Below are positions 24,195 to 34,096 of a DNA stretch of 64,000 nt, piece after piece. The DNA lies in the NCBI GenBank assembly GCA_032719365.1, contig CM064874.1, positions 26,049,716 to 26,113,715 of the forward strand, given 5' to 3'. Under the pieces are notes generated by a model, which searched no databases, had not been told where the DNA came from, and worked only from the letters and a program-made list of their open reading frames with translations. How positions within the stretch are numbered: the first letter of the stretch is position 1; each line of letters opens with the position of its first letter. The DNA comes from Prinsepia uniflora (lineage: Eukaryota; Streptophyta; Magnoliopsida; Rosales; Rosaceae). The translations under genes were made by a program, and so were the position numbers.

Positions 24195-26501
24195 CGTGTC
24201 TAGGTGGGTTGAATCAGTCCAAGAGATTTTATTCAACACAAGTTCTTTTAATAACTCAATAAACATTTAATTACACCAAAATTTCACCCAAAATTAACCT
24301 AATTTGAACTCAAATCTTCAATTCAGGAAACCAATTCGCAGAACCCAAATTTCCAGAGGCAATCAACTCACCTTCGTGGTTTCGCCTTTGCTGCCTCAGT
24401 TTGAATTGATCGTACTTGCAGTTTGCCTGACGCCTCCATTGCCTATGTCTAGGAAACATCGGGTTAATCAAATTTTTAGCTTCCTATTATTCAAGCTCCA
24501 TGGCAAACCCATAATAAGGAATAGTAGAGCTGCTACACTTGTCGAGAAGATCAAACAAGCGACGACGTTTCCTAGATGCCTAGACCCATGGTTTAGGGTT
24601 CAAAACTGAGAAACGACGAACTTCTCAAGGGTAGATGCAAGAATGTCTCTATTTTTTTTTTTAGTTTCTATAACTAAAATTTATGGATTTAGTGTTGAAG
24701 GAAGACGAGTAAACCGAAACAGCAGATTTAGTGTAGAATGAAGACGTGAGGTGGATTTAGTGATTTACCTTTTCAATGACCCTACCACCGCTGTCTTACG
24801 TGCTTTGTATTTGACAAAGACTTATTAGCCTAAATGCACCAGGAACACGCCAGTCAATCTCAAAATGCACTAGGGACTGTAAATTACCTTAGTGTGCCCA
24901 GGAATAGGTACACCATAAAAAACGTTGCACCATTTAACGGATATTTTGTTAAACGCCATCTAGGATAGTTATATATGAGGGTACTTTAGTCAATCTGGTC
25001 ATAACTGCATCTTCCTCCCTCATCTTCTTACTGCATCTTCTTCCTTAACAAAAAAAAAACCCAACATCCCATCTATCCAGACCCCTATTTGAGGAGCTTA
25101 TTATTTTATTTCCAGCAATCCATCTTCCTTAAACAACTCATCTATCCAGCAACCTGTCTTCCTTAAACAAAAATTGGCGATGACTATTGTTGTCTTGTAA
25201 TTTTGTTTGACCATACCCCTATTTGAGGAGCTTATACGACGTCGAATTTGAGCTCATTTTCCATCGTGGCAAGCCAGTGTGCAGTTCCTAGACTTTCGTG
25301 ACCATTCAAATGAACCCTAAATAAAAAATGAGCTCGCAACACCCCTCCATCCATCAATGTGAATTCTTTGTCAGGCGCCACTCCCAGTTGGACTTTCGTG
25401 CTCCTCTGGCTAAAGAAGCAGGGCTTGGGCTCTACGCATGGGCTCCAAGTCCACAACTGGGTTTGGATGGTGGTTCTGGTGATGCTCGATTTGGATTTCT
25501 AGGTACTGGGTTTCGGGCATGCTTATAGGTTCCAAGTCGGCCGTCGCTTCGGCTCTACTCATGGGCTCCAAGTCAGTTGCCACCTTAGGTCAGGTACTTT
25601 GTTTCAGGCATGCACTTTCACAAATACCCAAAACAACCCACAAATCCAAACAGAAAATAGAGGTCCGCTTCAAGAGCTGGTCATTTATAATTTTCACTGT
25701 AAGTTCACCCCATTTGTCATTCCTCTTCCTTCATAAGGAAGAAGAAGAAGAAGAAGAAGAAGAAGAAGAAGAAGAAGAAGAAGAAGAAGAAGAAGAAGAA
25801 GAAGAAGAAGAAGAAGAAGAATGTTATGAATGGAGACATAGGCTTATGAAAAATAGAGGGAGAGCAAGGATTCTAGTGACTGTGCGTCCTCCCTTTTATT
25901 AAGTGAAATTGAGAAATTGAGAGGGTGAGCTGAGACTGAGTGGGGCTTTCCGAAGGAAAGAGTGTTAGCTGAGCTATGATGTGAATCATCCACTACTTTG
26001 TTTCCTGTTATGAAAATATACAAGTGAATTGGATTTGGGTGATTTTAGAGAGTTGCAGAGAGAGAGAGGCTGGGGAAGAAGAAAATAAGGTTTCAGGGTG
26101 GGTATTAGATAAATTTTTTTCGAAATTTCGAAAATACCACTGTGATTTTTGGCACTTCAATTGCTGACTGGGAAAATATTTTTCCATGTGGAAATTTGAC
26201 GGACAGATGGATGGAAAAACTGACGGAGGTAGTTACTTGTGAGTGGTCAAATAATTTGGGTAGTAATTTGAAACGTTTGATAGTTTGAGTATATATCTGT
26301 GTTGATCCCTATAATTTGGGGTGTTTTATGTAGTTTTTCTAATTTTTTATGTTGTTATTATAAAGGTGGATAAAAAAAATAAATAATAAATAATAAAATG
26401 AAAAGAAAAATAAATTAGAAGAAAACAAAAATTAAAAGCAAAAAAAAAAGAAGGAAAAAAAATGAAGATAAAATTGTAATTGGTACAGTCCAATACCAAG
26501 T
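24190..26501. other. Anonymous repeat-like region with GAA microsatellite
   Basis: No convincing gene is present. 24190-24610 continues the CTAGGCGC-type element split by the LTR to its left. 24825-24960 has phrases such as AAATGCACCAGGAAC and AACGTTGCACCATTTAACGG that resemble MULE subterminal text. 25080 and 25205 share a direct repeat (CCCCTATTTGAGGAGCTTA). 26360-26470 is strongly A-rich. Confidence 0.4.
25737..25821. repeat. (GAA)n microsatellite, about 28 units
   Basis: An uninterrupted GAA/AGA tract of about 85 bp. An open frame through it would encode only poly-Glu and has no support as a gene. Confidence 0.95.
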
Positions 26502-29340
26502 TGACGGAACCCTCCCCGTAATCCCCCTCGATTAGCGTGGGAAGCACTGCTCCCATCTGACACGACCTTATAAAATGACCATATTACCCTCAGGATTAAG
26601 TAAACATCCTAACCACGTGTCAGACCAGGGATACTACTACATACTAACCAATATGATCAGAGTACGCACTTACCATGATGCCTCAGCATTCACATGACTC
26701 GTATCTGCAATCAACCTGAAGGGTGCCAAAACTAATAAAAAGTGTGAGTGAACATAAAACAAAGGTTTGAAAAAACTTTTTTTCCGAAATCAATCATTAA
26801 ACCCTCAATTTAATAAAGCTATGCATGCATCAAATTCATGAATAAAATATGAATCTCAAAATACGTGTAGGAACCAGAAAATCAGAAAGTTCAAAACCTA
26901 CCCCATATAAAGTCATACTAAAGCAAACCTGCTAACATAACCCTATCAAAATAACCAATCATATCAACTAAATAAACCAACATACCATATGACCCAACCT
27001 CGATGCTTGCAATCTGTATCATCATTTCAATGTGAACTACTGGTAGGATACGAGCATTCAGGAACTATGGAGTCCTACACTTGACGTCCTCTTGTGGACC
27101 AGCTCAGGAACTACTAAGCATTACCTCAACGTCTGAGTCACGGTCCCAATCTCAGGAACTACGGAGCATTACCTCGACGTCTGAGACAGCCCACAAGTCT
27201 CGGGAACTTTGGAACTTTACCTCGACATCCGAGACCGTTCAACCAATCGACATCTCGAGGAGAGTTTTCACATCACAAACATCACAATAGTCACAATAAC
27301 TGAGGAACCACATATCCATACCCACATTACAATCCAAACCACATACCAACATCATGGGCCTAAGCCGAAAACTACAACTCAACTAGACCTCGTAAAACAA
27401 CCATTAAAATATTCATAAACTCATGTAAAATCCCATTTTACCAAACACCATAAAAATCATATAAACATGTCAAAATGAGGGTAAAACCATCTCCCAAAAC
27501 TCAGTAAGGATCCAGAGTATAATAAACCCAATTTCCTCGCAAAACATGTTATTTAGGCATTCCTTAAATGTTCGTAAAATTCCCAAAATCCACATAAATG
27601 GCACGTAAAGAACCATCATGCAATTCTTATTATACATCATATAAAAAGCATATAAAATGCATGCTGTAAGCGAATTGGAAGCTTCTAGGATGTCCGAGCC
27701 TATCCAAATCACACCCAAGGGTCACTATCAATATATACAAGTCCATATAAGAAACCCTCAAAAACCCCGGAACAGAATAATTGTCCTAAACACGCTTCTT
27801 GAGGAGAAAAATCTCCAAAACACCAACCAAATGTTCTCCAATAGACCTAAAACCACCACCATTAGATTTAGAACGTCGAGACCTTTCGAACAAGCCTAGC
27901 TTGACCTTGAAATTCTTGCCCACAAGTCCACATGGGCGATCAAAGTTTGGTCAATGCTCATCAACACCAGTCAATGTTGAAGTCTCCTACTGACATCAGC
28001 CGTGGACAACTTCTGATAGCCTGCCACGTGGCACCCTGGTTGGTGCTACGTGTCACCACCTAACACGTCCACGTATCTGCTGATACCATAGTTGAAGTCA
28101 CTGTTGGTGTTAGCATCTGCCACGTCAACACTAACAGGTTCTAACAACTCACCTCGTGGCACTAAGCCTGGTCTTCCATATGGCTTGACAAGATGACGTG
28201 GCTTACCATGTCATCGTCGTTAACCTCCAACTGGGTCGACCTGAATGCCTGTAAAGGGTCGTTCAACCCGTACGCCAGACCCGATCGTATCTTCGTCATT
28301 TATCACCTAAAATCCACCACGTTTTCAGTATTCAACTCATCTCTAACCCCAAAGCACAAGAATATGGTATCAAAATCAAGAAACAATACCTGAAATCCTT
28401 GGGCCAAGCTCGAATCCTTTCGACCAAAATTCCAACTCTCACCTAAGCTCTTCCCCGCTTCCAAAACCGTCCGTTTTCGTCCTTATAAACTTGCCCAAAC
28501 TCAGAGAACACAATAGTGGATTCAGTTTTGAGTTCCAAGCGTCACAACTCCAAAACCCAAAATCTAACTTTAAAATTTCACTGGTTTTACCTATTTTTGG
28601 GTTCCAGCCAGCTCCTCCATGGCTACACCGTCCACTACCGTCACTTTCAGCCTCACAGGCTTTCTTTGTCTCTCTCAGCCAGCACTAGCTGGTGAAAACC
28701 ATGAAGAAAATGGTGAGGGTAGGGTTTCAGGAGTGTATGTGTGTGGGTTTGAATAAGAGAGATGTAATTATGTGTAGGGAAATGGGCCAAGGGGATGAGT
28801 GATACTTGTCACTCATCCTTTGGTCCAAGACAAGATATTTTGGGTCCCATAACCAAACAAATAACAATCCACTCTTCTCTTAAAATGTGCAATGAATAAT
28901 CCGAAAATGGTGAGGGTAGGGTTTCAGGAGTGTATGTGTGTGGGTTTGAATAAGAGAGATGTAATTATGTGTAGGGAAATGGGCCAAGGGGATGAGTGAT
29001 ACTTGTCACTCATCCTTTGGTCCAAGACAAGATATATTGGGTCCCATAACCAAACAAATAACAATCCACTCTTCTCTTAAAATGTGCAATGAATAATCCG
29101 ATTAAACCATGCTAGACCCGTAAGTTCACCATACGATGTCCAAATTTGACGTGCTGCCTGTCTACGTAATCGAAATCTCTAAATCCACATAACGGAAATC
29201 GATCCACGTGCAAATAACCTCCCGAGTCAAAAGTCAACATTTTTCCCTTTTAGGGGCAAAATCGTCATTTTACCTCGACTTATCTCGATTAGTCTCACTA
29301 ATCTCCTGTTAATCCCATGATTATAGGTCGGGTCATTACA
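26502..29340 (-). mobile_element. LTR followed by polypurine tract and internal remnant
   Basis: It starts TGACGGAACCCTCCCC and ends GGTCGGGTCATTACA (2839 bp). It is directly followed by ATCTAACCCCTTAAAA, the same arrangement as the 3' LTR/polypurine junction at 59195. It is therefore the 3' LTR of a minus-oriented element whose body has mostly been lost. A 197-bp tandem duplication lies inside it. The family dyad motif is consequently present twice (28794-28817 and 28991-29014). Confidence 0.75.
28707..29100. repeat. 197-bp tandem duplication within an LTR
   Basis: Two adjacent copies start with AAAATGGTGAGGGTAGGG, at about 28707 and 28904. They are nearly identical; the visible difference is GATATTTTGGG versus GATATATTGGG. 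The near identity marks it as younger than the LTR itself. Confidence 0.9.
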
Positions 29341-29363
29341 ATCTAACCCCTTAAAAAATTTTG
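29341..29363 (-). other. Polypurine tract of the LTR element to the left
   Basis: On the minus strand the sequence is purine-rich with AAGGGG just before the LTR terminus TGTAATGACC. It corresponds to the plus-strand primer tract of the related element at 59196. Confidence 0.6.
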
Positions 29364-30296
29364 TCCTCGAAACTCACACTGACCTAAGTCCAAAACTGTG
29401 GAAAGCCAATACCACCTTCAACCCGAGGCTCCTATGTTTCGGTCCATGTTCAAAATCCATCCATAGTACACACGAGAACATAACGTTCCCCAATGTCAAC
29501 TATAATATAGCTTTTGTTAGAAAATAATTTAAATTTACACGGTCGCACTCTTGCTACTTTGTCGGTTCCACTTCTAATGATTTTGGTGGTTTAAGCTAGA
29601 GTCTATCTTTGCTTCCTGCCATTTCCATTGTAGACCCATATTTCATTCACGCTTTTCCATTCTAGAGAACATGATTTCTAAGCTTGTTCCTCGGCGAAGA
29701 ATTAAGGACACTTTTCCATCATATAATCCACTGCTATTACCCTTTGGGTAAGTGGTATGAGTTTCGAAGATTATGTAGGTGCCTTCCTTGTTGCCTTTAT
29801 GACCCTTGAGAACGATGGTGAAGTCATCCCCGACTTCTGTTTCATGATCGATTCTCATTGCCATTTTTCTATAGCTCCTTGTTGGAAAGGTCCATTTTTC
29901 GATCGGGCAAAAACTTTCTACTTTCATTTAAAGAAACTTCAAGTTCCTCGATATATTAGTGGCAATCATTTCCATGGGAGAAGTTGAGCTTGAATTTGAG
30001 AAACCTCTTTCCTTCAATGGGGAGTTTGGGCTTCACGAATTCTTGAATATTGTGGGTTCAACAGATGCAATAGATGTTCTCCAACGAACTCTGGAGTAAT
30101 GGAGTTTATCATTTAGTATGTCTTTGCACTCTTCCTATTGCTTCTTATTTTGGCCTTCTTAGTTTCTTGATTCTAGCCTTATATTCCTGTTTTAGGCTTT
30201 CATGTCCCCTGAGATCAAACTTCTAGAAAATGAGGTGGAATCTCATCTTACTTCGATATCAAAGACTCCAGTTCAAGATCCTACTATGACAATTTC
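29364..30296. other. Unrecognised sequence between two LTR elements
   Basis: The first ~150 bp may be residual internal sequence of the minus-oriented element. From about 29530 to 30290 there are moderately open frames on both strands (76 codons plus at 29757, 94 codons minus ending at 29643), but I recognise no domain in either. It could be a captured gene fragment. No function is proposed. Confidence 0.3.
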
Positions 30297-31868
30297 TGTA
30301 ACGAGCCGTCCCGAGTTTACGGAATTAATTAAGGATTAAGTGAGGATTAGTAGGACTAATCAGGCTTTAGTCGAGGGATTTCGGACGGTCGGTGGAAAAT
30401 GACGATTTTGCCCCTATGAAAGGGTAAAAAGTTAAATTTTGACCTGAACAATTAAATGCACGAGTACCGGGGTCTATTACGTAGATCGGGATGTTACGAG
30501 TCTGTAGACAGGCGGCATGTCAAAATCGGACTTCGTACGAGGAAGTTGTAGTTCAGGAAAGGAAATCAGAACTATTTATGAAAACCGAGAAAATTGGACA
30601 AATGACAATTTTGGATTGGGTTGAAATCTGTGGGGACCACTTGATGAGTAATAAGTGTCACCTATCTGATTGGCCCTTTTTCCCATAGCCTTGGATCTGA
30701 TTTTGGGTTCAAAATATCTAACTCCTCTCTCTTTGTTCTCTGTTACCCGAAGAACACAAACACACATACACACACATTACCCAAACCCACCCAAACATCC
30801 TTCAATCCTCATCCATCGGGTCTGGTCTATGAAGGAAAATGAGAGAGGACGTCGAGATGAGCACGACCGTGCTAGAGGCGAAGACAGCGGAGCAAGGGTG
30901 GCTGGATACCCGTAGGTAAGCATTTTTGGGTTCAAATTCTAGTTTCAGTTTTAAGGGTCTAATTGGACATTTTATTGGTTGGGTTATCTTCTAGGACCTG
31001 GTTGGGACTGGTTTCAAGGGAAGTGGTGGCTGGAGTCAACTGGAAACCAAACGGGAAGTTCACGGCTACTATTCATCGATTCAAGGCTAGATTTTAGTAC
31101 GTTTTTCGTGGTTTTGGTGCAAGGGATCCATTTCTGGGGATTAGACAAGTGTGTAGGATCAAACGACATTGAAAAAGAACTAGATTTAAAGGTTTTAGGA
31201 CTGGAACAGTGAACTAGGTCAACCTGGACGAAGGTTGAAGACGATGATGACTTCATCAGGTGACGTCATCATCTGACATGTGTTAGAGGTAGGTTAATAG
31301 GAAGTCGACATGTGTCATGTCAATGCCTAGTCAGCACTGATATGGCAGTGATGTGTACCACCCAGATGCTAACACGTGGCACTGTCAGATGTGACAGCGG
31401 TCAGGATGACGTCACGGCTGACGTCCGCGTTGATCGTTGACCAACGTTGATCGGTTGACGTCAGAGTTGACTTTTGAATTGACTAGTACATGGGGACGCG
31501 TGGTCACAAATATCGAGGTAGGACTAGTATCATCTTAAAGGTTTTGATAATCTGAATCCAATAGTGGTGGTTTCGGGTCGATCGGAGATCGTTAGGTTGG
31601 TCAAATTGAGGTTTAAAGTCTCAGGAAGTGTATTCAGGGCGTGTTCCCTGGCTAGGACTGTTAATAGGTTTTATGTATGAACTTATAGAGTCTATTAGTG
31701 ACCTTTGGGTATGCCTTTGACAGGTCTGAATGTTCCGGAGATGGTGAATAGCCCCGAAGAGGCTTATGGTGTTAGGACCCGACCCTTCTCGGTCAGGACC
31801 CGACTCATCGAGCACCATATTTTCCGCTTTGGGCCTTGCCCTCACGGTTTTGTTTTCGAGAGCTCATG

Positions 31869-31940
31869 GTGCAACTTCACCCATCATGGAATTGCACCAG
31901 CCTGAACTCGCTTAACTTTGGGGTTCCAATCCCCCCTAAA
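31869..31940 (-). promoter_or_regulatory. 5S-like domain in the left Cassandra LTR, box C damaged
   Basis: The box A-like part is the same as in the right LTR. However, ten bases (CCAGGGGGTC on plus in the right LTR) are missing between GCAACTTC and ACCCATC, which removes most of box C. The deletion happened after insertion, since both LTRs derive from one template. Confidence 0.75.
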
Positions 31941-32137
31941 GCCACTTGAGCTCCCAAAAGGCCTAGTGCTAGATAGGTGTGTGCCTACACCTTTAAGGCA
32001 CACCACCATCCTCTCCCAGACCATTCCCCCTCGCAGGTTTGTGGGATTGTTCACTGTTCTCTCCATGACACGGGTCTTACAATCCACCCCCATTAGGGGC
32101 CAGCATCCTCGCTGGCACACTTCCCAGTCAGGGTCTG

Positions 32138-32149
32138 GCTCTGATACCA
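32138..32149 (-). other. Primer binding site of the Cassandra element
   Basis: GCTCTGATACCA on plus is TGGTATCAGAGC on the element strand, a 12/12 match to the initiator tRNA-Met primer site used by plant LTR elements. It lies 3 bp from the LTR. Confidence 0.9.
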
Positions 32150-32250
32150 AATTGTCAGGACCCGACCCTCCTCGGTCAGGACCCGACTCATCTAGCACCA
32201 TATTATCCGCTTTGGGCCTGGCCTTCACGGTTTTTTTTTGGGAGATCATA

Positions 32251-32310
32251 GTGCAACTTCCCAGGGGGTCACCCATCATGGAATTGCACTAGCCTTAACT
32301 CGCTTAACAT
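32251..32310 (-). promoter_or_regulatory. 5S rRNA-like (Pol III promoter-like) domain in the right Cassandra LTR
   Basis: Read on the minus strand it contains GTTAAGCGAGTT and TGATGGGTGACCCCCTGGG followed by AAGT. These match the order and spacing of box A and box C of plant 5S rRNA (GTTAAGCGTGCTT... GGATGGGTGACC... GGGAAGT). In Cassandra elements this region is known to resemble the 5S internal promoter. It is not a real 5S gene because the 5' half of 5S is missing. Confidence 0.8.
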
Positions 32311-33130
32311 TGGGGTTCCAATCCCCCCCAAAGCCACTTGAGCTCCCAAAAGGCCTAGTGCTAGATAGGTGTGTGCCTACACCTTTAAGGCATACCACCA
32401 TCCTCTCCCAGACCATTCCCCCTCACAGGAATGTGGGATTGTTCACTGTTCCCTCCCGGACATGGGTCTTACATATGGCATGCGTATCAAGGTGCAATGA
32501 AGTCGGTTTGTGAGTGGACTTTTGGTTTATAAATGAAATGCATGCATAATTTTTTTTACATACTTTATTCTATGATTTGAGTTTAAATACATGGATATCG
32601 TAGATTGTTGATCATGTGAATTCAAATATAGGTTTAAATGAAATGATTTCGGTTTTGGAAACATGTTATCCCTGGCTTGAGGCCTCATTATTTTATGAAA
32701 TATCGGGTTGGAGTCCTAGTTGGTTTAGAGTATCGGGTTGGGGAGCCAGTCTGTTTGTAGTACCGGGCACGAGTCCCAGTTATGGTTTATCAAATGGAAT
32801 TTTGGGCTGAGTTCCTTGAGGATTGGATATTGAAATTATGGAAATGGTTTATGGAAATTATATCTCGGGCTAAGACCCTATTGAAATGGGTTTGATTTTG
32901 GTTTTTAAACTATACCATCCTTATGTGTGGATTCTCTCTCCTGGTGTCAGATACACTAGAGTAGGCACAGAGCATTGCATGAGAACGTGAGAGACCGTAG
33001 ATAGGCTCAAGATCAGGATTGCTAGAGGTTAAAAACTCTGCCCCCAAGGAAGGTCATTGACCTAGGTGGACCATGGGGAGACTCGGGCTGGAAACCGAGG
33101 GGCACGCGTAGCCTTAGACCGTGACATTAT

Positions 33131-33194
33131 GACATCTGGGATGTCAGACATCTGGGATGTCAGACATCTGGGATGTCAGACATCTGGGATGCCA
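33131..33194. repeat. Four tandem copies of a 16-bp unit
   Basis: The unit is GACATCTGGGATGTCA; the fourth copy differs at one base. Related but non-tandem phrases (GACGTCTGGGACGTCC) occur at the equivalent place in element B, so the array expanded within element A. Confidence 0.9.
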
Positions 33195-33739
33195 AGGATT
33201 AGTAAATTGTATTTCATTGGACAGGTTATGTGGTATTAACAGATTTGGGCGGTGACCTGCGTGTTTTGGTTTTGGGGCAGAGACCAATTATGTTTTACTG
33301 GTTTTGGGCTGAGACCCTACAGTGGATATGTTTTCATTGAAAAAGGTTTTTACGGTATTGATTTGAGAAGCATATTCACTGATTACGACTTGAACATCCT
33401 TATGATTTGGTTTAATGAACGTGTTTGGAATAACTTGTTTTCTATGCATGCATGCCTTTTAAATGAAGGGTATAAACATCTTATCTGAAATGTGTTTTAA
33501 TAAATTAATTATTTTCGTCCACTCACAGCTTTTATGGTTTGTAATACCTTTCAGGTTGATCGCGAATGTAGTTTGTAGCTGAGACCAAGACATCACACTC
33601 CACCATAGATCTTGGCGTGCTCTGGAAGCCCCTGAAGAGGGTAAAGGTTTTGTCATCCCTCTTCTGGCACGTGGTGTCAGACGGGAGAATGGCATATCCC
33701 GAGTTAATCCCGGGGGGACTGGGATGGATCGTGTCAGAG

Positions 33740-33751
33740 TGGTTTCAGAGT
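33740..33751 (+). other. Decayed primer binding site of element A
   Basis: TGGTTTCAGAGT differs at two positions from TGGTATCAGAGC. It lies 3 bp after the LTR end, the expected place. Confidence 0.7.
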
Positions 33752-34096
33752 GGGGTTTTCAGCGTGGAACCAGAGTAGTGGTGCGCATGTGCAGGATGAG
33801 ATGTCTCTAGGAGGAAATAGCCTGTCATTAACCTGATAGTTAGGGTAAAAGTAGGAGAACCTTAGGAGAAACAAACCTCAATTAGGTAGTGTTTGTCATC
33901 TTGTGTCGTAGTTATGTCGTGATTCAATGTGATTAGACCCCAAAAAGGGTTGGATGTAACATTATTTTAGAGTCGAGACCATGGAACGGTTACGTTGGTT
34001 GTGCTGCTGGGAGTAGCTGGGTTCGAGGAACCCTCGTTTTTGATTTGTTGGTCTGAAAGTAGTGTCAAATGGTGGGATCTGATTGACGAGTACAAT

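Larger units (their letters stand above)
31765..32478 (-). mobile_element. Full-length Cassandra-type TRIM retrotransposon
   Basis: Two LTRs of 312 bp (31770-32081) and 321 bp (32153-32473) enclose only 71 bp. Next to the left LTR is a polypurine tract on the minus strand (ATCCACCCCC on plus). Next to the right LTR is a primer site fully complementary to the initiator-tRNA-Met 3' end (32138-32149). Flanks are perfect TATGG duplications (31765-31769 and 32474-32478). The LTRs contain a 5S-rRNA-like segment, the hallmark of Cassandra. It has no coding capacity and would depend on proteins of autonomous elements. It is inserted within the left LTR of element A. Confidence 0.92.
30297..33736 (+). 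repeat. Left LTR of element A
   Basis: 2731 bp once the Cassandra element and its duplicated TATGG are removed. It contains the dyad motif (30643-30666, slightly degraded) and a short CA-rich stretch near 30755-30775. It also has the GTGAGTGGAC/ATGCATGCAT block near 32511-32548 and four copies of a 16-bp repeat at 33131-33194. TG...CA termini are intact. Confidence 0.85.

Noticed and set aside
25519..25902. 127-codon protein with poly-Glu tract
   Set aside because: Translation of a GAA microsatellite without conserved flanking sequence.
32251..32310. A genuine 5S rRNA gene
   Set aside because: Only the 3' half (box A to box C and beyond) is present, inside both LTRs of a TRIM element; it is the known Cassandra feature.
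33131..33194. CRISPR-like array
   Set aside because: A 16-bp unit repeated head to tail without spacers, inside a plant LTR; simple tandem repeat.
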